From an uncultured Kangiella sp. (lineage in GTDB: Bacteria > Pseudomonadota > Gammaproteobacteria > Enterobacterales > DSM-103792), in assembly GCA_946481205.1 (NCBI GenBank), contig CAMLNB010000141.1, positions 1 to 9,130 on the forward strand: a stretch of DNA of 9,130 nt, read 5' to 3'. A program made the position numbers and the translations under genes. Positions 1 through 6,511 of the stretch are shown here, one piece after another. A model generated the notes under the pieces. That model was not told the DNA's origin, did not search any database, and worked only from the letters and a program-made list of their open reading frames with translations. Numbering within the stretch: position 1 is the stretch's first letter; every line of letters starts with the position of its first letter.

Positions 1-781
1 TATGCCAGCGTTCGTGCTGCTGACCGAACACCAGAAAATCAGGATTCAGCAGGCTGTCGCGGGTGTTGTAGCGGAACGGCAGCAGATTGGTGCCGAGCAG
101 GGCGCCACCGGCGCATTCGATCACGCATTGGCCGGCAGCGGTATCCCATTCAGAGGTCGGTCCCATGCGCGGATACAGATCGGCTTTGCCTTCGGCGACC
201 ATGCAGATCTTCAGTGCACTGCCGCGGTTGTCGAGTGTGTACGGAATATCGGCCAGCAGCGCCGCGACTTTTTCCAGACCGTGGCGGCGGCTGCCGAGTG
301 CGCGCAGCGGCGCACCGCTGTCTGGTGACCAGCTGACGCATTGAATCGCTTCGAGCGGGCCGTTCGCTTGTTGCCGGAAAGCGCCAACGCCGCGCTCACC
401 GACATAAAGCAGATCGAGCGCCGGTGCGTAGACAATGCCAAGCACGGGTTCATGATTATCAACCAGCGCGATGTTGACAGTGAATTCGTCGTTGCGGGCG
501 ATGAATTCCTTGGTGCCATCAAGCGGGTCGACCAGCCAATAACGCGACCATTGTTGCCGCTCAGCAAATGGGATATCGGCGTTCTCTTCCGACAGCACCG
601 GAATGCCGCTCGCTTGCAGGCCGGCGTCGATAATGTGGTGACTGGCCATGTCGGCTTGCGTCAGTGGTGAGCCGTCGCCTTTGATTTCCACTTCGGTGGT
701 CATGTTGCGGTAGACGTGCAGAATGGCGTCGCCGGCGCGGCGGGCGAGAGCAATTGTGTCGAGTGCTTGTTGCGACAACAT
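1..781 (-). CDS. cysQ: CysQ, 3'(2'),5'-bisphosphate nucleotidase (3' end outside window)
   Basis: Member of the inositol-monophosphatase-like, lithium-sensitive phosphatase family. CysQ removes the 3' phosphate of PAP (and PAPS), giving AMP (or APS), which clears a by-product of sulfate assimilation and 4'-phosphopantetheine transfer. The 260 visible residues show the family's metal-binding signatures: a Ser-Glu-Glu at about 64-66, DPLDGTKEF at 85-93 (Asp85, Asp88), and EWDTAAGQ at 211-218 (Asp213). E. coli CysQ is 246 residues, so probably only a few C-terminal codons are missing past the left edge. The ATG at 781 is fixed by a TAG immediately upstream in the same frame, with an AAGGAA ribosome site at 791-796. 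It lies 56 bases downstream of nudE and is probably co-transcribed with it. Family assignment is firm from the motifs; the substrate is inferred from family and context. Confidence 0.95.
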   Translation of the reverse strand, partial: MLSQQALDTIALARRAGDAILHVYRNMTTEVEIKGDGSPLTQADMASHHIIDAGLQASGIPVLSEENADIPFAERQQWSRYWLVDPLDGTKEFIARNDEFTVNIALVDNHEPVLGIVYAPALDLLYVGERGVGAFRQQANGPLEAIQCVSWSPDSGAPLRALGSRRHGLEKVAALLADIPYTLDNRGSALKICMVAEGKADLYPRMGPTSEWDTAAGQCVIECAGGALLGTNLLPFRYNTRDSLLNPDFLVFGQQHERWH

Positions 782-837
782 CTAGCGGAATTCCTTATTC
801 ATCGGGTGCTCTGACCCAGACCGTCTGGCAGGCCCGG
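782..837 (-). promoter_or_regulatory. nudE-cysQ spacer with small hairpin and cysQ ribosome site
   Basis: This spacer holds a perfect 5-bp inverted repeat with a 3-base loop (816-828, CCAGA-CGG-TCTGG on the coding strand). It also holds the AAGGAA ribosome site of cysQ (791-796). A six-codon frame, ATG at 802 to TAG at 782, ends directly before the cysQ ATG. No U-run follows the hairpin, so it is not a classic terminator. No convincing promoter is visible. Confidence 0.4.
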
Positions 838-1398
838 TTACAACCGGCCCTCAGCTCGCAGTTTGTCGCGCACCATCAGCAGCGCGGCAATCGTGCGCGC
901 TTCGCTGACATCGTCGCGTTCAAACAGGGCGTCGAGTTCCAACAGCGACCACGGCACCACTTCGATTTCTTCCGGCTCATCGCCTTCCAAGCGCTGCTCG
1001 AACAATTGCTCGGCCAGCACCAACTCCATCCGGTGATTCAAATAGCCGGGCGCCAGTGTCAGCGTTTTCAATCGCGTTAATTTGTGGGCGCCGTAACCGG
1101 CTTCTTCCATCAGCTCACGGTTGGCAGCTTGCTCCGGAGTTTCGCCGTGCTCCGACAAACCCTTGGGCAGCGCCAGTTCGTAGCGCTCGGTACCGGCAGC
1201 GTACTCGCGGGTCAGCAGCACAGTCTGATCATTGAGCAGCGGAATAATCATCACCGCTGGCCGACCACCGGAACGCAAGCGTTCGTAATGACGTTCGACG
1301 CCATTGGCAAAACGCAGATGCAAGGCTTCGACCCGGAACAGCTTGGTTTCGGCCGCGATATGCGAGGCCAGCAACTCCGGTTTCTGACGCTCTTTCAT
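838..1398 (-). CDS. nudE: NudE, Nudix hydrolase for ADP-ribose, NADH and Ap(n)A
   Basis: A 186-residue Nudix hydrolase, the same length as E. coli NudE. The complete Nudix box lies at residues 80-102: Gly80, Glu86, then RELMEEAGY at 94-102, whose Arg-Glu and paired Glu residues bind the catalytic divalent metal. Known NudE enzymes cleave the pyrophosphate of ADP-ribose, NADH and diadenosine polyphosphates, releasing AMP and a second phosphorylated product, in the cytoplasm. Upstream of the box lies a beta-rich N-terminal part typical of ADP-ribose pyrophosphatase relatives (VMIIPLLNDQTVLLTREYAA at 49-68). The ATG overlaps the yrfG stop as ATGA, and its AGGAG site (1407-1411) lies 8 bases upstream inside the last codons of yrfG, so translation is probably coupled. 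The neighbours yrfG and cysQ support NudE over a generic ADP-ribose pyrophosphatase. Confidence 0.93.
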   Translation of the reverse strand: MKERQKPELLASHIAAETKLFRVEALHLRFANGVERHYERLRSGGRPAVMIIPLLNDQTVLLTREYAAGTERYELALPKGLSEHGETPEQAANRELMEEAGYGAHKLTRLKTLTLAPGYLNHRMELVLAEQLFEQRLEGDEPEEIEVVPWSLLELDALFERDDVSEARTIAALLMVRDKLRAEGRL

Positions 1399-2147
1399 GC
1401 GGTGTGCTCCTGCGCCTGATCTTGTGCGTACCGTTCTGCTTGCATCAGCCGTTCGGTTTGCATCAACAGGCGAAAATCGGCGACAGCGACAAACTCGGCT
1501 GTGTCTTTGCTGCCGGCGGTGCTGTCCGGGTTCGGTATCGCCAGCACTTGACCGACGCCATTGCGCACGGCCGCGCGCAGCACATCGAGGCTGTCATCAA
1601 TAAACAGGCAGCGGTCGAGTTGCAAATGACATTTGCGCGCCAGCGCCGACCAGAAACCATCGTGCTCTTTGGCATGACCGTAATCGTGCGAGGACACCAT
1701 CAACTCGAAATGCTCGCCGAGCGTGGTGTGTGCCAATTTCAGCTCCAGCGATTTGCGGTGAGCATTGGTGGCGAGTATGCGGCGTTTGCCTTGCTGGCCA
1801 AGCCATTGCAGCAACTCGATGGCATGCGGACGCAGCGCAATGCGCACCGTTTCTTCTTTCTTCAGCGCTTCGATATCGACGCCAAGTTCACGGCTCCAGA
1901 AATCGACGCAGTACCAGTCGAGCGTGCCGCGTTTGGCAACAAAGCGGGGATACAGCGCGGCTTTCGCTGCTTCGGTGCTGAGGCCGTGAATATCGCCGTA
2001 GCGCTTGGGCAGGTGTTCGAGCCAGAAGTGATTGTCGAAGTGCAGATCGAGCAAGGTGCCGTCCATGTCGAACAGCACGGCTTCGATGCGCGACCAGTCG
2101 ATTGCGACCGGCGCAGTGGCAGAGGCGGGGTGAGCGCCGCTCGTCAT
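1395..2147 (-). CDS. yrfG: YrfG-like HAD-superfamily nucleotidase (GMP/IMP 5'-nucleotidase)
   Basis: A 250-residue haloacid-dehalogenase phosphatase. Motif I is DMDGT at residues 27-31 (nucleophile Asp27, acid/base Asp29), motif II is the Thr in ILATNA (about 124-129), a motif III lysine is plausible at HAKEHD (about Lys160), and motif IV is FIDDS at 182-186. The stretch after motif I (LLDLHFDNHFWLEHLPKRYG) is characteristic of the YrfG group. E. coli YrfG is 222 residues and dephosphorylates GMP and IMP; that specificity is inferred here. The start at 2147 is chosen because an AGGA site (2157-2160) lies 9 bases upstream. The frame stays open to an ATG at 2252, but that part crosses intergenic repeats and has no family resemblance. 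Even from 2147 the N-terminus is about a dozen residues longer than I expect, Ala/Pro-rich before IDWSRIEAVLFD. It starts the yrfG-nudE-cysQ cluster. Confidence 0.9.
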   Translation of the reverse strand: MTSGAHPASATAPVAIDWSRIEAVLFDMDGTLLDLHFDNHFWLEHLPKRYGDIHGLSTEAAKAALYPRFVAKRGTLDWYCVDFWSRELGVDIEALKKEETVRIALRPHAIELLQWLGQQGKRRILATNAHRKSLELKLAHTTLGEHFELMVSSHDYGHAKEHDGFWSALARKCHLQLDRCLFIDDSLDVLRAAVRNGVGQVLAIPNPDSTAGSKDTAEFVAVADFRLLMQTERLMQAERYAQDQAQEHTA

Positions 2148-2165
2148 AGCAACACATCCTGCGGC

Positions 2166-2222
2166 GCCGGCGTAGGCCGGCATTCGGGTCTGCCAGTGTA
2201 ACTGGTTCGCGCCGATGCCGGC
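2166..2222. repeat. Concentric inverted repeat with adjoining GCCGGC hairpin
   Basis: Outer arms GCCGGCAT (2176-2183) and ATGCCGGC (2215-2222) and inner arms CCAGT (2193-2197) and ACTGG (2201-2205) share the same centre at 2199, with 9-base unpaired segments on both sides. The left outer arm also pairs with GCCGGC at 2166-2171 across a 4-base loop, giving an alternative hairpin. The hairpin with its flanks resembles the short dispersed palindromes common in proteobacterial genomes, but repetition elsewhere cannot be seen here. It could equally be an operator. Confidence 0.5.
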
Positions 2223-2273
2223 GCGACGGCTGCGCAAGCGGGTGCGCTGCATGTGGAGCGAGGGTGTGCGAGG

Positions 2274-2289
2274 CGCCGAGTTGTCGGCG
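2274..2289 (-). other. Small hairpin directly after the gspN stop codon
   Basis: A 6-bp perfect stem with a 4-base loop (CGCCGA-CAAC-TCGGCG on the coding strand) begins one base after the gspN TGA. There is no U-tract, so intrinsic termination is not supported. It could protect the 3' end of the gsp message or pause polymerase before Rho action; both are guesses. Confidence 0.35.
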
Positions 2290-2290
2290 T

Positions 2291-3040
2291 TCAGCCGCCG
2301 AACTGCTGTTGCCAGCGAATGGCGTAACGGTCGCCTTCCGGCCGGCCAATGACGCGGAAAAACCGATCCAGCTCTTCCGGCAGATCGGAACGGACACTGC
2401 CGTCCAGCTCCAGCCCCTGTGGCGAAGCGCGCAGCCGGCCGGTCAGGCCGAGCACGCCGTCGATGTCGGTGATGTCGCCCGTCATGCCGCCTTCGCCATC
2501 AGAGCCCAAATCCACGGCATAGGCACCGAGCCGTGGTTGGCCGAGTGGTGTCCGCACCTGTGCTTGCAGCCAGACCAGCCGGCCTTGCATGCGCTCGACC
2601 CGGGCGCCGCTGAGCGCGGCATCGGCGATATCGAGTTGCAGGTTACCGTCGAACTGAATGCCCGGCAGCGTAACGAACGGCTGCAGCAGCTGCGCCGGTG
2701 CCTGCAACGACAGCTCCTGCACGCTGATGTCGCCGCCGAGACCGGCGACAACGGTGCCGCTACCGCGCTGGCTGACGCCATCGCCAAGTTCAAACTGCAC
2801 CGCCGCCTGGCCGAGGAACAAGCGCCACGGTGACAACTGCCAGCGGAAATTTTCCAGCACCAGACTGCCGGCGTGCAGGCGCAGGGCTTCGCCGCGCCAC
2901 AGGCTGCCGCTGACACCACTGAACGATACCGGCGCGAGGCCGCTGACGGTGCGGGTGACCAAGGTAGCCGGCGCCGTCACCAGCAGCATCAACAGAAACG
3001 CAACAACGAGGCCGACGCCCCACAACAATTTGGTTTTCAT
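2291..3040 (-). CDS. gspN: GspN, type II secretion accessory inner-membrane protein
   Basis: A 249-residue T2SS protein N. An N-terminal membrane segment (about residues 5-27, LLWGVGLVVAFLLMLLV) is followed by a periplasmic beta-rich domain. The GVSGSLWRGEA stretch at about 42-52 matches the G-x-LW-x-G signature of GspN, and LENFRWQLSPWRLF at 62-75 is also family-like. GspN is found in only part of T2SS operons and has been dispensable in several tested systems; it is thought to associate with the inner-membrane platform. The ATG overlaps the gspM stop by 4 bases (ATGA), and no strong ribosome site precedes it, so translation is probably coupled. Its last-place position in the operon is canonical. 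Confidence 0.93.
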   Translation of the reverse strand: MKTKLLWGVGLVVAFLLMLLVTAPATLVTRTVSGLAPVSFSGVSGSLWRGEALRLHAGSLVLENFRWQLSPWRLFLGQAAVQFELGDGVSQRGSGTVVAGLGGDISVQELSLQAPAQLLQPFVTLPGIQFDGNLQLDIADAALSGARVERMQGRLVWLQAQVRTPLGQPRLGAYAVDLGSDGEGGMTGDITDIDGVLGLTGRLRASPQGLELDGSVRSDLPEELDRFFRVIGRPEGDRYAIRWQQQFGG

Positions 3041-3546
3041 GCGCCGTCTTTCAATCGCAATTGCAGTTTGACTACGCCGCTGGCGCGACCGCTGGTGATA
3101 TTCAACGAGGCGATCTGCAAGCCGTAACCGGTTTCCAGTTGATGCAGCCAGCGCATGGTGTCTTCAAAGCTGGCTTCTTCGAGCCAGACCTGCATTTCGT
3201 TGTCGCCTTTCGGTTGCAGCCGTGACAGCACCAGATTGAACTCCGGCGCCGTATCCGAGATCAGCTGATTCAGGCGGCGACCGGCGCGATCCAGTTTGCC
3301 GGTGCCGGCACCGCGGCTGGCCAGCACGCGGGCGACATTTTCTTGCATCGTGGCCAGCGCGGTTTCTTGATCGATCACTTCGACCGCCAGTTGATTGCGC
3401 GCCCGCTGCAGCGGGAACACCAGCGCGAAATACAGCAGCGCCGGAATCAGCACAATCGCCATGATTTTCAGCGCGCGCTGATCTTGCGGCGGCCGTGCTT
3501 GGTACCAGGTCAGCGCCTGTTGTTTCAATTGCATCAGCGCTTTCAT
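3037..3546 (-). CDS. gspM: GspM, type II secretion inner-membrane platform protein
   Basis: A 169-residue bitopic protein with the GspM layout: a short cytoplasmic N-terminus containing WYQARPPQDQRAL (14-26), one membrane helix at about 27-45, a polar probably coiled-coil stretch (about 47-78), then a periplasmic ferredoxin-like domain (about 110-167, including VWLEEASFEDTMRWLHQLE). GspM partners with GspL in the inner membrane and helps couple the GspE ATPase to pseudopilus assembly. The ATG overlaps the gspL stop by 4 bases, with an AGGA site (3556-3559) 9 bases upstream inside gspL. Sequence conservation in this family is low; the call rests on architecture, length and position between gspL and gspN. 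Confidence 0.93.
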   Translation of the reverse strand: MKALMQLKQQALTWYQARPPQDQRALKIMAIVLIPALLYFALVFPLQRARNQLAVEVIDQETALATMQENVARVLASRGAGTGKLDRAGRRLNQLISDTAPEFNLVLSRLQPKGDNEMQVWLEEASFEDTMRWLHQLETGYGLQIASLNITSGRASGVVKLQLRLKDGA

Positions 3547-4751
3547 GGTTGTTTGTCCTGCGCGGCGGATTGACGTTGCAACACCATGCGGCCACTGTAG
3601 CCACCGCTGCCGGCGCTGGTTTGGCCGAGGTCCGTGCGGAAACCCATTTGCTGCAAGCGGCTGTCGAGTTGGTTCAGCGCCGACAGATCGCGCGCACTCA
3701 AATCCAGTCGCAGCTCGCCGCTGCTGGCTTCGAAACCCATGCCGCGCAATGAAATGCCATCAGCCTGCTGCAATACCGGTGCAATCTCGGCCAGCAAGGC
3801 ACTGAAACCGCCGGCGCCACCGCTACCCAGCTGCTTGATGTAACCATTCATGCTGCGCACCGGATACGGTGTGTTGGCCTGATCCGGAAACGCTTCGGTG
3901 AAGCTGCTGCGGATGGCGCCATCAAGCTGACTGATGCGCTGCTTCAGCAGCAGCCAATCGGTTACCGCGTACGCATATTGCACCAGCACCGCGACGCCAA
4001 CAATGATGGCAGCCTTGCGCCACTGCAGCCAATGCGCTTGCCAGGCGGTGCGGGTAGCGTAACGGCCTTGCAGCAGTGACAACCAATTATTGCTGGCCTG
4101 GCGCGCCAACGCGGCGAGCGCGTGATCGAGTTCCTCGCGCTGATGCGGCTGTGTCAACGCAAAATCGGCATCGGCGCTATACAGCTGCACCGTGCTGTCG
4201 CCGGCGAGCAGCGGCAGCAAGGCAGGCAGATCGGCGCAGCGCATTTGCTGGGCACTGCCATCGGGCAGTCGCAGCAAGGCTTCGCTGCCGAGCGTCAAAA
4301 CGGCGAGTTGCTGTGCTTGCTGTGGCAGGCACAGCGCATCAATGCCGACATCGGCTGCGCTCAAACCGTACTGGCGCAAAGTGTCGAGCAGTTGCTGCAT
4401 GACCTGGTGTTCAACAGCAATGACCTGCTGGCCATCATCCGCCAGCGCGGCGCCAGGAACGACATGCAGATCGTCAATCGAACCGGCGAGCTGATCTTCA
4501 AGCAAATACGGCAGCACCTGTGCCAGATGTTTGCGCTGTTTCACCGGCACTTGCACGCGCGTGACCAGCGCCTGACTGACCGGCAACAAGACGGTCAAGC
4601 GCTTGCTGCGCAAGCTGTCGGCGAGCGTTTCCAGATCCTGCGGCCAGTGAAACTGGCCGGATGCGAGCACCTGCTGATCCGCCGCCAGCTCGATCCATTC
4701 GGCCTGCGTTTCACCTTGCGCCGGTGGTCGCAAATAAACGGTTGTCGTCAT
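3543..4751 (-). CDS. gspL: GspL, type II secretion platform protein that anchors the GspE ATPase
   Basis: A 402-residue GspL. The N-terminal cytoplasmic actin-like domain (about 1-235) includes the conserved LPYLLEDQLA (80-89) and the LLQGRYA (226-232) that precedes the membrane helix at about 247-265. A linker follows, then a periplasmic ferredoxin-like domain (about 310-395) that pairs with GspM. The cytoplasmic domain recruits GspE to the membrane. The start is firmly bounded: a TGA lies immediately before the ATG in the same frame, and the first beta strand (TTTVYLRPP) is needed for the fold. The only Shine-Dalgarno-like sequence, AGGAG at 4780-4784, is 28 bases away with a hairpin between. 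The stop overlaps the gspM start (ATGA). Confidence 0.95.
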   Translation of the reverse strand: MTTTVYLRPPAQGETQAEWIELAADQQVLASGQFHWPQDLETLADSLRSKRLTVLLPVSQALVTRVQVPVKQRKHLAQVLPYLLEDQLAGSIDDLHVVPGAALADDGQQVIAVEHQVMQQLLDTLRQYGLSAADVGIDALCLPQQAQQLAVLTLGSEALLRLPDGSAQQMRCADLPALLPLLAGDSTVQLYSADADFALTQPHQREELDHALAALARQASNNWLSLLQGRYATRTAWQAHWLQWRKAAIIVGVAVLVQYAYAVTDWLLLKQRISQLDGAIRSSFTEAFPDQANTPYPVRSMNGYIKQLGSGGAGGFSALLAEIAPVLQQADGISLRGMGFEASSGELRLDLSARDLSALNQLDSRLQQMGFRTDLGQTSAGSGGYSGRMVLQRQSAAQDKQP

Positions 4752-4800
4752 TCAATATCGACCCGGCCTTGCCGCCGGTCTCCTGTCGCGTGGCGTTTGC
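4752..4800 (-). promoter_or_regulatory. gspK-gspL spacer: remote AGGAG plus hairpin before gspL
   Basis: On the coding strand AGGAG (4780-4784) is followed by a GC-rich hairpin (4760-4780): a 5-bp stem CCGGC/GCCGG with a 6-base GGCAAG loop, extended by two pairs beyond one bulged G at 4762. Nine bases then lead to the gspL ATG. Linear SD-to-start distance is 28 bases, but about 9 if the hairpin is folded out. No other ribosome site is visible. Folding in vivo is inferred. Confidence 0.45.
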
Positions 4801-5880
4801 TCATTCCTCGGCAAACGACCGGCTTGCCGGTGCAAACCGTTTGTCCTGCTGGGCTTTGAGTACGGATTCTACACGGGCGCGACCGCGACCAACCACGGCC
4901 TCGGCGCGCAGCAAAAAATAGTCGGAACCGGTATCGAGCCGGCCTTTGCCGGCGACCAGTTCCTTGGCTTCGGCCGGCATGCCATTGCTGTTCCAGAACG
5001 CGTCTTTGTCTTTGTAGCCATTTTTCGGCCGGTTCTGCAGGACCTGTCGCGCGGTTTCGACATCCAGATTCTCGATCAGCATCACCAGCAGCTCGGCCTT
5101 TTCTGGCGGCAGGGTGTTGACGTTGATCTTGATGTAACGCGCATCCGGTAGCGCACACAGATACGGCCGTACTTTCTGATAAATCTCCGGAGTAAAACCC
5201 TTGATGGTGCGCAGCTCGCTGATGGCACCGAGCGGACCGTTGCCGGTGCGATACGGAATCTGCAGACCCTGATAATCGTAATCCTCAGCGCCTTCGCTGC
5301 CGTGTGGGTCGCTGTCTTCATCCAGCCAATCGTAAACGGCCGTTGCCAATGCCTGCGGCGAGCTGTCTTCACTCGGCACCACTTGCTCAAACAGGCGCAC
5401 CAGCAATTGCAAACCCGGCGGCTGCTTGGTTGGGTCTTGCGGATTGAGCGGTTTGTCCGGCGTCTGGCCGACACCACCACCTCCGCCGCCGCCTTCACCA
5501 CCGCTCTTCTTTGGCGTATACAGCAAGCTGTTCAGATTGAAGCAGGTGCTGAGATCCTCCAGCTTGCCGCGCAGTGCGCCGCCTTCAATCGGGAAGTACA
5601 GCGGCGCTTTCGCCCAGGCTTGATCCAGATGCACACGGCCATCATCACGCTTCAGCGCTTCATACAGATTCGCCGATGCCAGCGCCTCGGCGCCGAGTGC
5701 GTATTGCCAGGCCTGATCGGTGTTGAACAGATTGACCGAGCGACGCTCGTTCAGCAGCAACTGCGAGCCGATTTGTGTGGCGATCAGCGCCACCATCGCG
5801 ACGATGATCAGCACAACGACGACGACGACGCCGCGCTGGCGTTCCGGCAGTGCAACGGTGGCTCGGCTACAGCAGAACAC
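4801..5880 (-). CDS. gspK: GspK, large minor pseudopilin of the type II secretion tip complex
   Basis: A 359-residue GspK, the largest minor pseudopilin, which caps the pseudopilus with GspI and GspJ. The leader ends RQRG (14-17), with predicted GspO cleavage before a hydrophobic helix starting with six valines (18-23). Position +5 is Val, and lack of the usual pseudopilin Glu there is characteristic of GspK. LEDLSTCFNLNSLL (108-121) and DWLDEDSDPHGSEGAEDYDY (184-203) match the family; the second is the acidic region linked to calcium binding. A Gly/Pro-rich insertion interrupts 126-156. I chose GTG at 5880 because GAGG (5887-5890) sits 6 bases upstream; it overlaps gspJ by 14 bases. Open frame continues to an ATG at 6000, deep inside gspJ, and is less likely. 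A CTG at 5850 would give a shorter, more typical leader and cannot be excluded. Confidence 0.92.
   Translation of the reverse strand: MFCCSRATVALPERQRGVVVVVVLIIVAMVALIATQIGSQLLLNERRSVNLFNTDQAWQYALGAEALASANLYEALKRDDGRVHLDQAWAKAPLYFPIEGGALRGKLEDLSTCFNLNSLLYTPKKSGGEGGGGGGGVGQTPDKPLNPQDPTKQPPGLQLLVRLFEQVVPSEDSSPQALATAVYDWLDEDSDPHGSEGAEDYDYQGLQIPYRTGNGPLGAISELRTIKGFTPEIYQKVRPYLCALPDARYIKINVNTLPPEKAELLVMLIENLDVETARQVLQNRPKNGYKDKDAFWNSNGMPAEAKELVAGKGRLDTGSDYFLLRAEAVVGRGRARVESVLKAQQDKRFAPASRSFAEE
5473..5502 (-). repeat. Poly-glycine low-complexity tract in gspK
   Basis: GGT/GGC-type codons here encode SGGEGGGGGGGVG (seven consecutive glycines), leading into a Pro/Lys/Gln stretch up to about residue 156 of GspK. 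It separates the first conserved family block (FNLNSLL) from the next helix (LQLLVRLFEQVV), so it reads as a flexible surface loop. Confidence 0.7.
5816..5830. repeat. Five-copy ACG/CGT trinucleotide run in gspK
   Basis: Five tandem copies of ACG (CGT on the coding strand) encode most of the six-valine run at the start of the mature GspK helix. A slip by one unit would stay in frame and change only the hydrophobic helix length by one residue. Confidence 0.6.
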
Positions 5881-6511
5881 GGTGCACCTCGCCGATACCG
5901 TCGATTTCAAAACTGACTCGCAGTGCGCTGGGCGTTTTGTCGCTGTCTTCGATGTTCTGCTTTCCGCCGAGTGGCCATTCATCGAGCCAGTCTTCGCCAC
6001 TCATATTGTTGCCGGACAGCACGCGGTCGACATTGCCGGCGTCGGCTGGTCGGAATTTCAATTCCATCTTGCTGACGCCGTCGAGCAGCACCCGTTTCTG
6101 CACGACCGGCTGCTGGGCTTGATCCAGCAGCAGATAGCTATAACGAATCAAGCGGCCGGACTCGAGCGCGTAACGCACATGCTCCAGCGTCGAGCGCGGC
6201 AGCTGGGCCGGATTGCGCCAACCGCTGCGGGTGAAGCTGAGCCAGGAACCCGCTTCGTCGTTGACGCCCTGCACAACGGGGAGCCGATCACCGTAACTGT
6301 CGCGAACGCGGCGGAAGCTGCGCTGTTGATAATCGCGGCTCAGTGCGGTGATGGCGCGCTGTAATTGCAAAAAGCGTTCGCCGCGTTCGCGCACGCTGGC
6401 TTGGGCGCGCTGGGCGGCATCGAGTGTCGAATAGGCGCTGACGCCGATCAAGGCGAAGATCAGCACCGCCACCAGAATTTCGATCAAGGTAAAACCGCGA
6501 GCCGACTTCAT
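5867..6511 (-). CDS. gspJ: GspJ, minor pseudopilin of the type II secretion tip complex
   Basis: A 214-residue minor pseudopilin. The 6-residue leader MKSARG is followed by FTLIEILVAVLIFALIG: cleavage after Gly6, Phe at +1 (the residue that is N-methylated in this family) and Glu at +5. The rest is a periplasmic globular domain with GspJ-like features such as LQRAITALSRDYQQRSFR (about 50-67) and LEHVRYALESGRLIRYSY (about 108-125). GspJ joins GspI and GspK in the tip complex that initiates pseudopilus assembly. The ATG overlaps the gspI stop (ATGA). A strong GGGAGG site (6518-6523) lies 6 bases upstream and is encoded within the last codons of gspI (Pro-Gly-Gly-Asp-Lys), which supports both the gspI end and this start. 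Length is normal for the family, unlike its neighbours gspH and gspI. Confidence 0.95.
   Translation of the reverse strand: MKSARGFTLIEILVAVLIFALIGVSAYSTLDAAQRAQASVRERGERFLQLQRAITALSRDYQQRSFRRVRDSYGDRLPVVQGVNDEAGSWLSFTRSGWRNPAQLPRSTLEHVRYALESGRLIRYSYLLLDQAQQPVVQKRVLLDGVSKMELKFRPADAGNVDRVLSGNNMSGEDWLDEWPLGGKQNIEDSDKTPSALRVSFEIDGIGEVHRVLL

Larger units (their letters stand above)
2148..2290 (-). promoter_or_regulatory. gspN-yrfG intergenic region, likely start of the yrfG-nudE-cysQ unit
   Basis: This 143-base gap is the longest in the window. In coding-strand order it holds a hairpin just after the gspN stop, a concentric inverted repeat centred on 2199, a GCCGGC-CTAC-GCCGGC hairpin, and the yrfG ribosome site (2157-2160). 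TACACT within the inner palindrome could serve as a -10 element, but I find no good -35 at 17 bases, so the promoter call is weak. Length and repeat content suggest a transcription-unit boundary. Confidence 0.35.

Noticed and set aside
1404..2201. 265-codon open frame on the plus strand antisense to yrfG
   Set aside because: It is the mirror of the yrfG coding frame in GC-rich DNA, has no recognisable domain, and yrfG has complete HAD motifs on the other strand.
2148..2252. Longer YrfG starting at ATG 2252
   Set aside because: The added 35 residues translate intergenic palindromes, have no family resemblance, and the ATG at 2147 has a properly spaced ribosome site.
4122..4859. 245-codon open frame on the plus strand across gspL and the gspK end
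   Set aside because: Antisense shadow of gspL with Arg/Gln-rich composition and no family features; it also crosses a gene junction.
5881..6000. Longer GspK starting at ATG 6000
   Set aside because: This would overlap gspJ by over 130 bases and give a 57-residue leader before the prepilin cleavage site; the GTG with GAGG is better supported.
5302..6364. Plus-strand frames of about 200 codons over gspK and gspJ
   Set aside because: Low-complexity products of antisense reading of well-supported pseudopilin genes.
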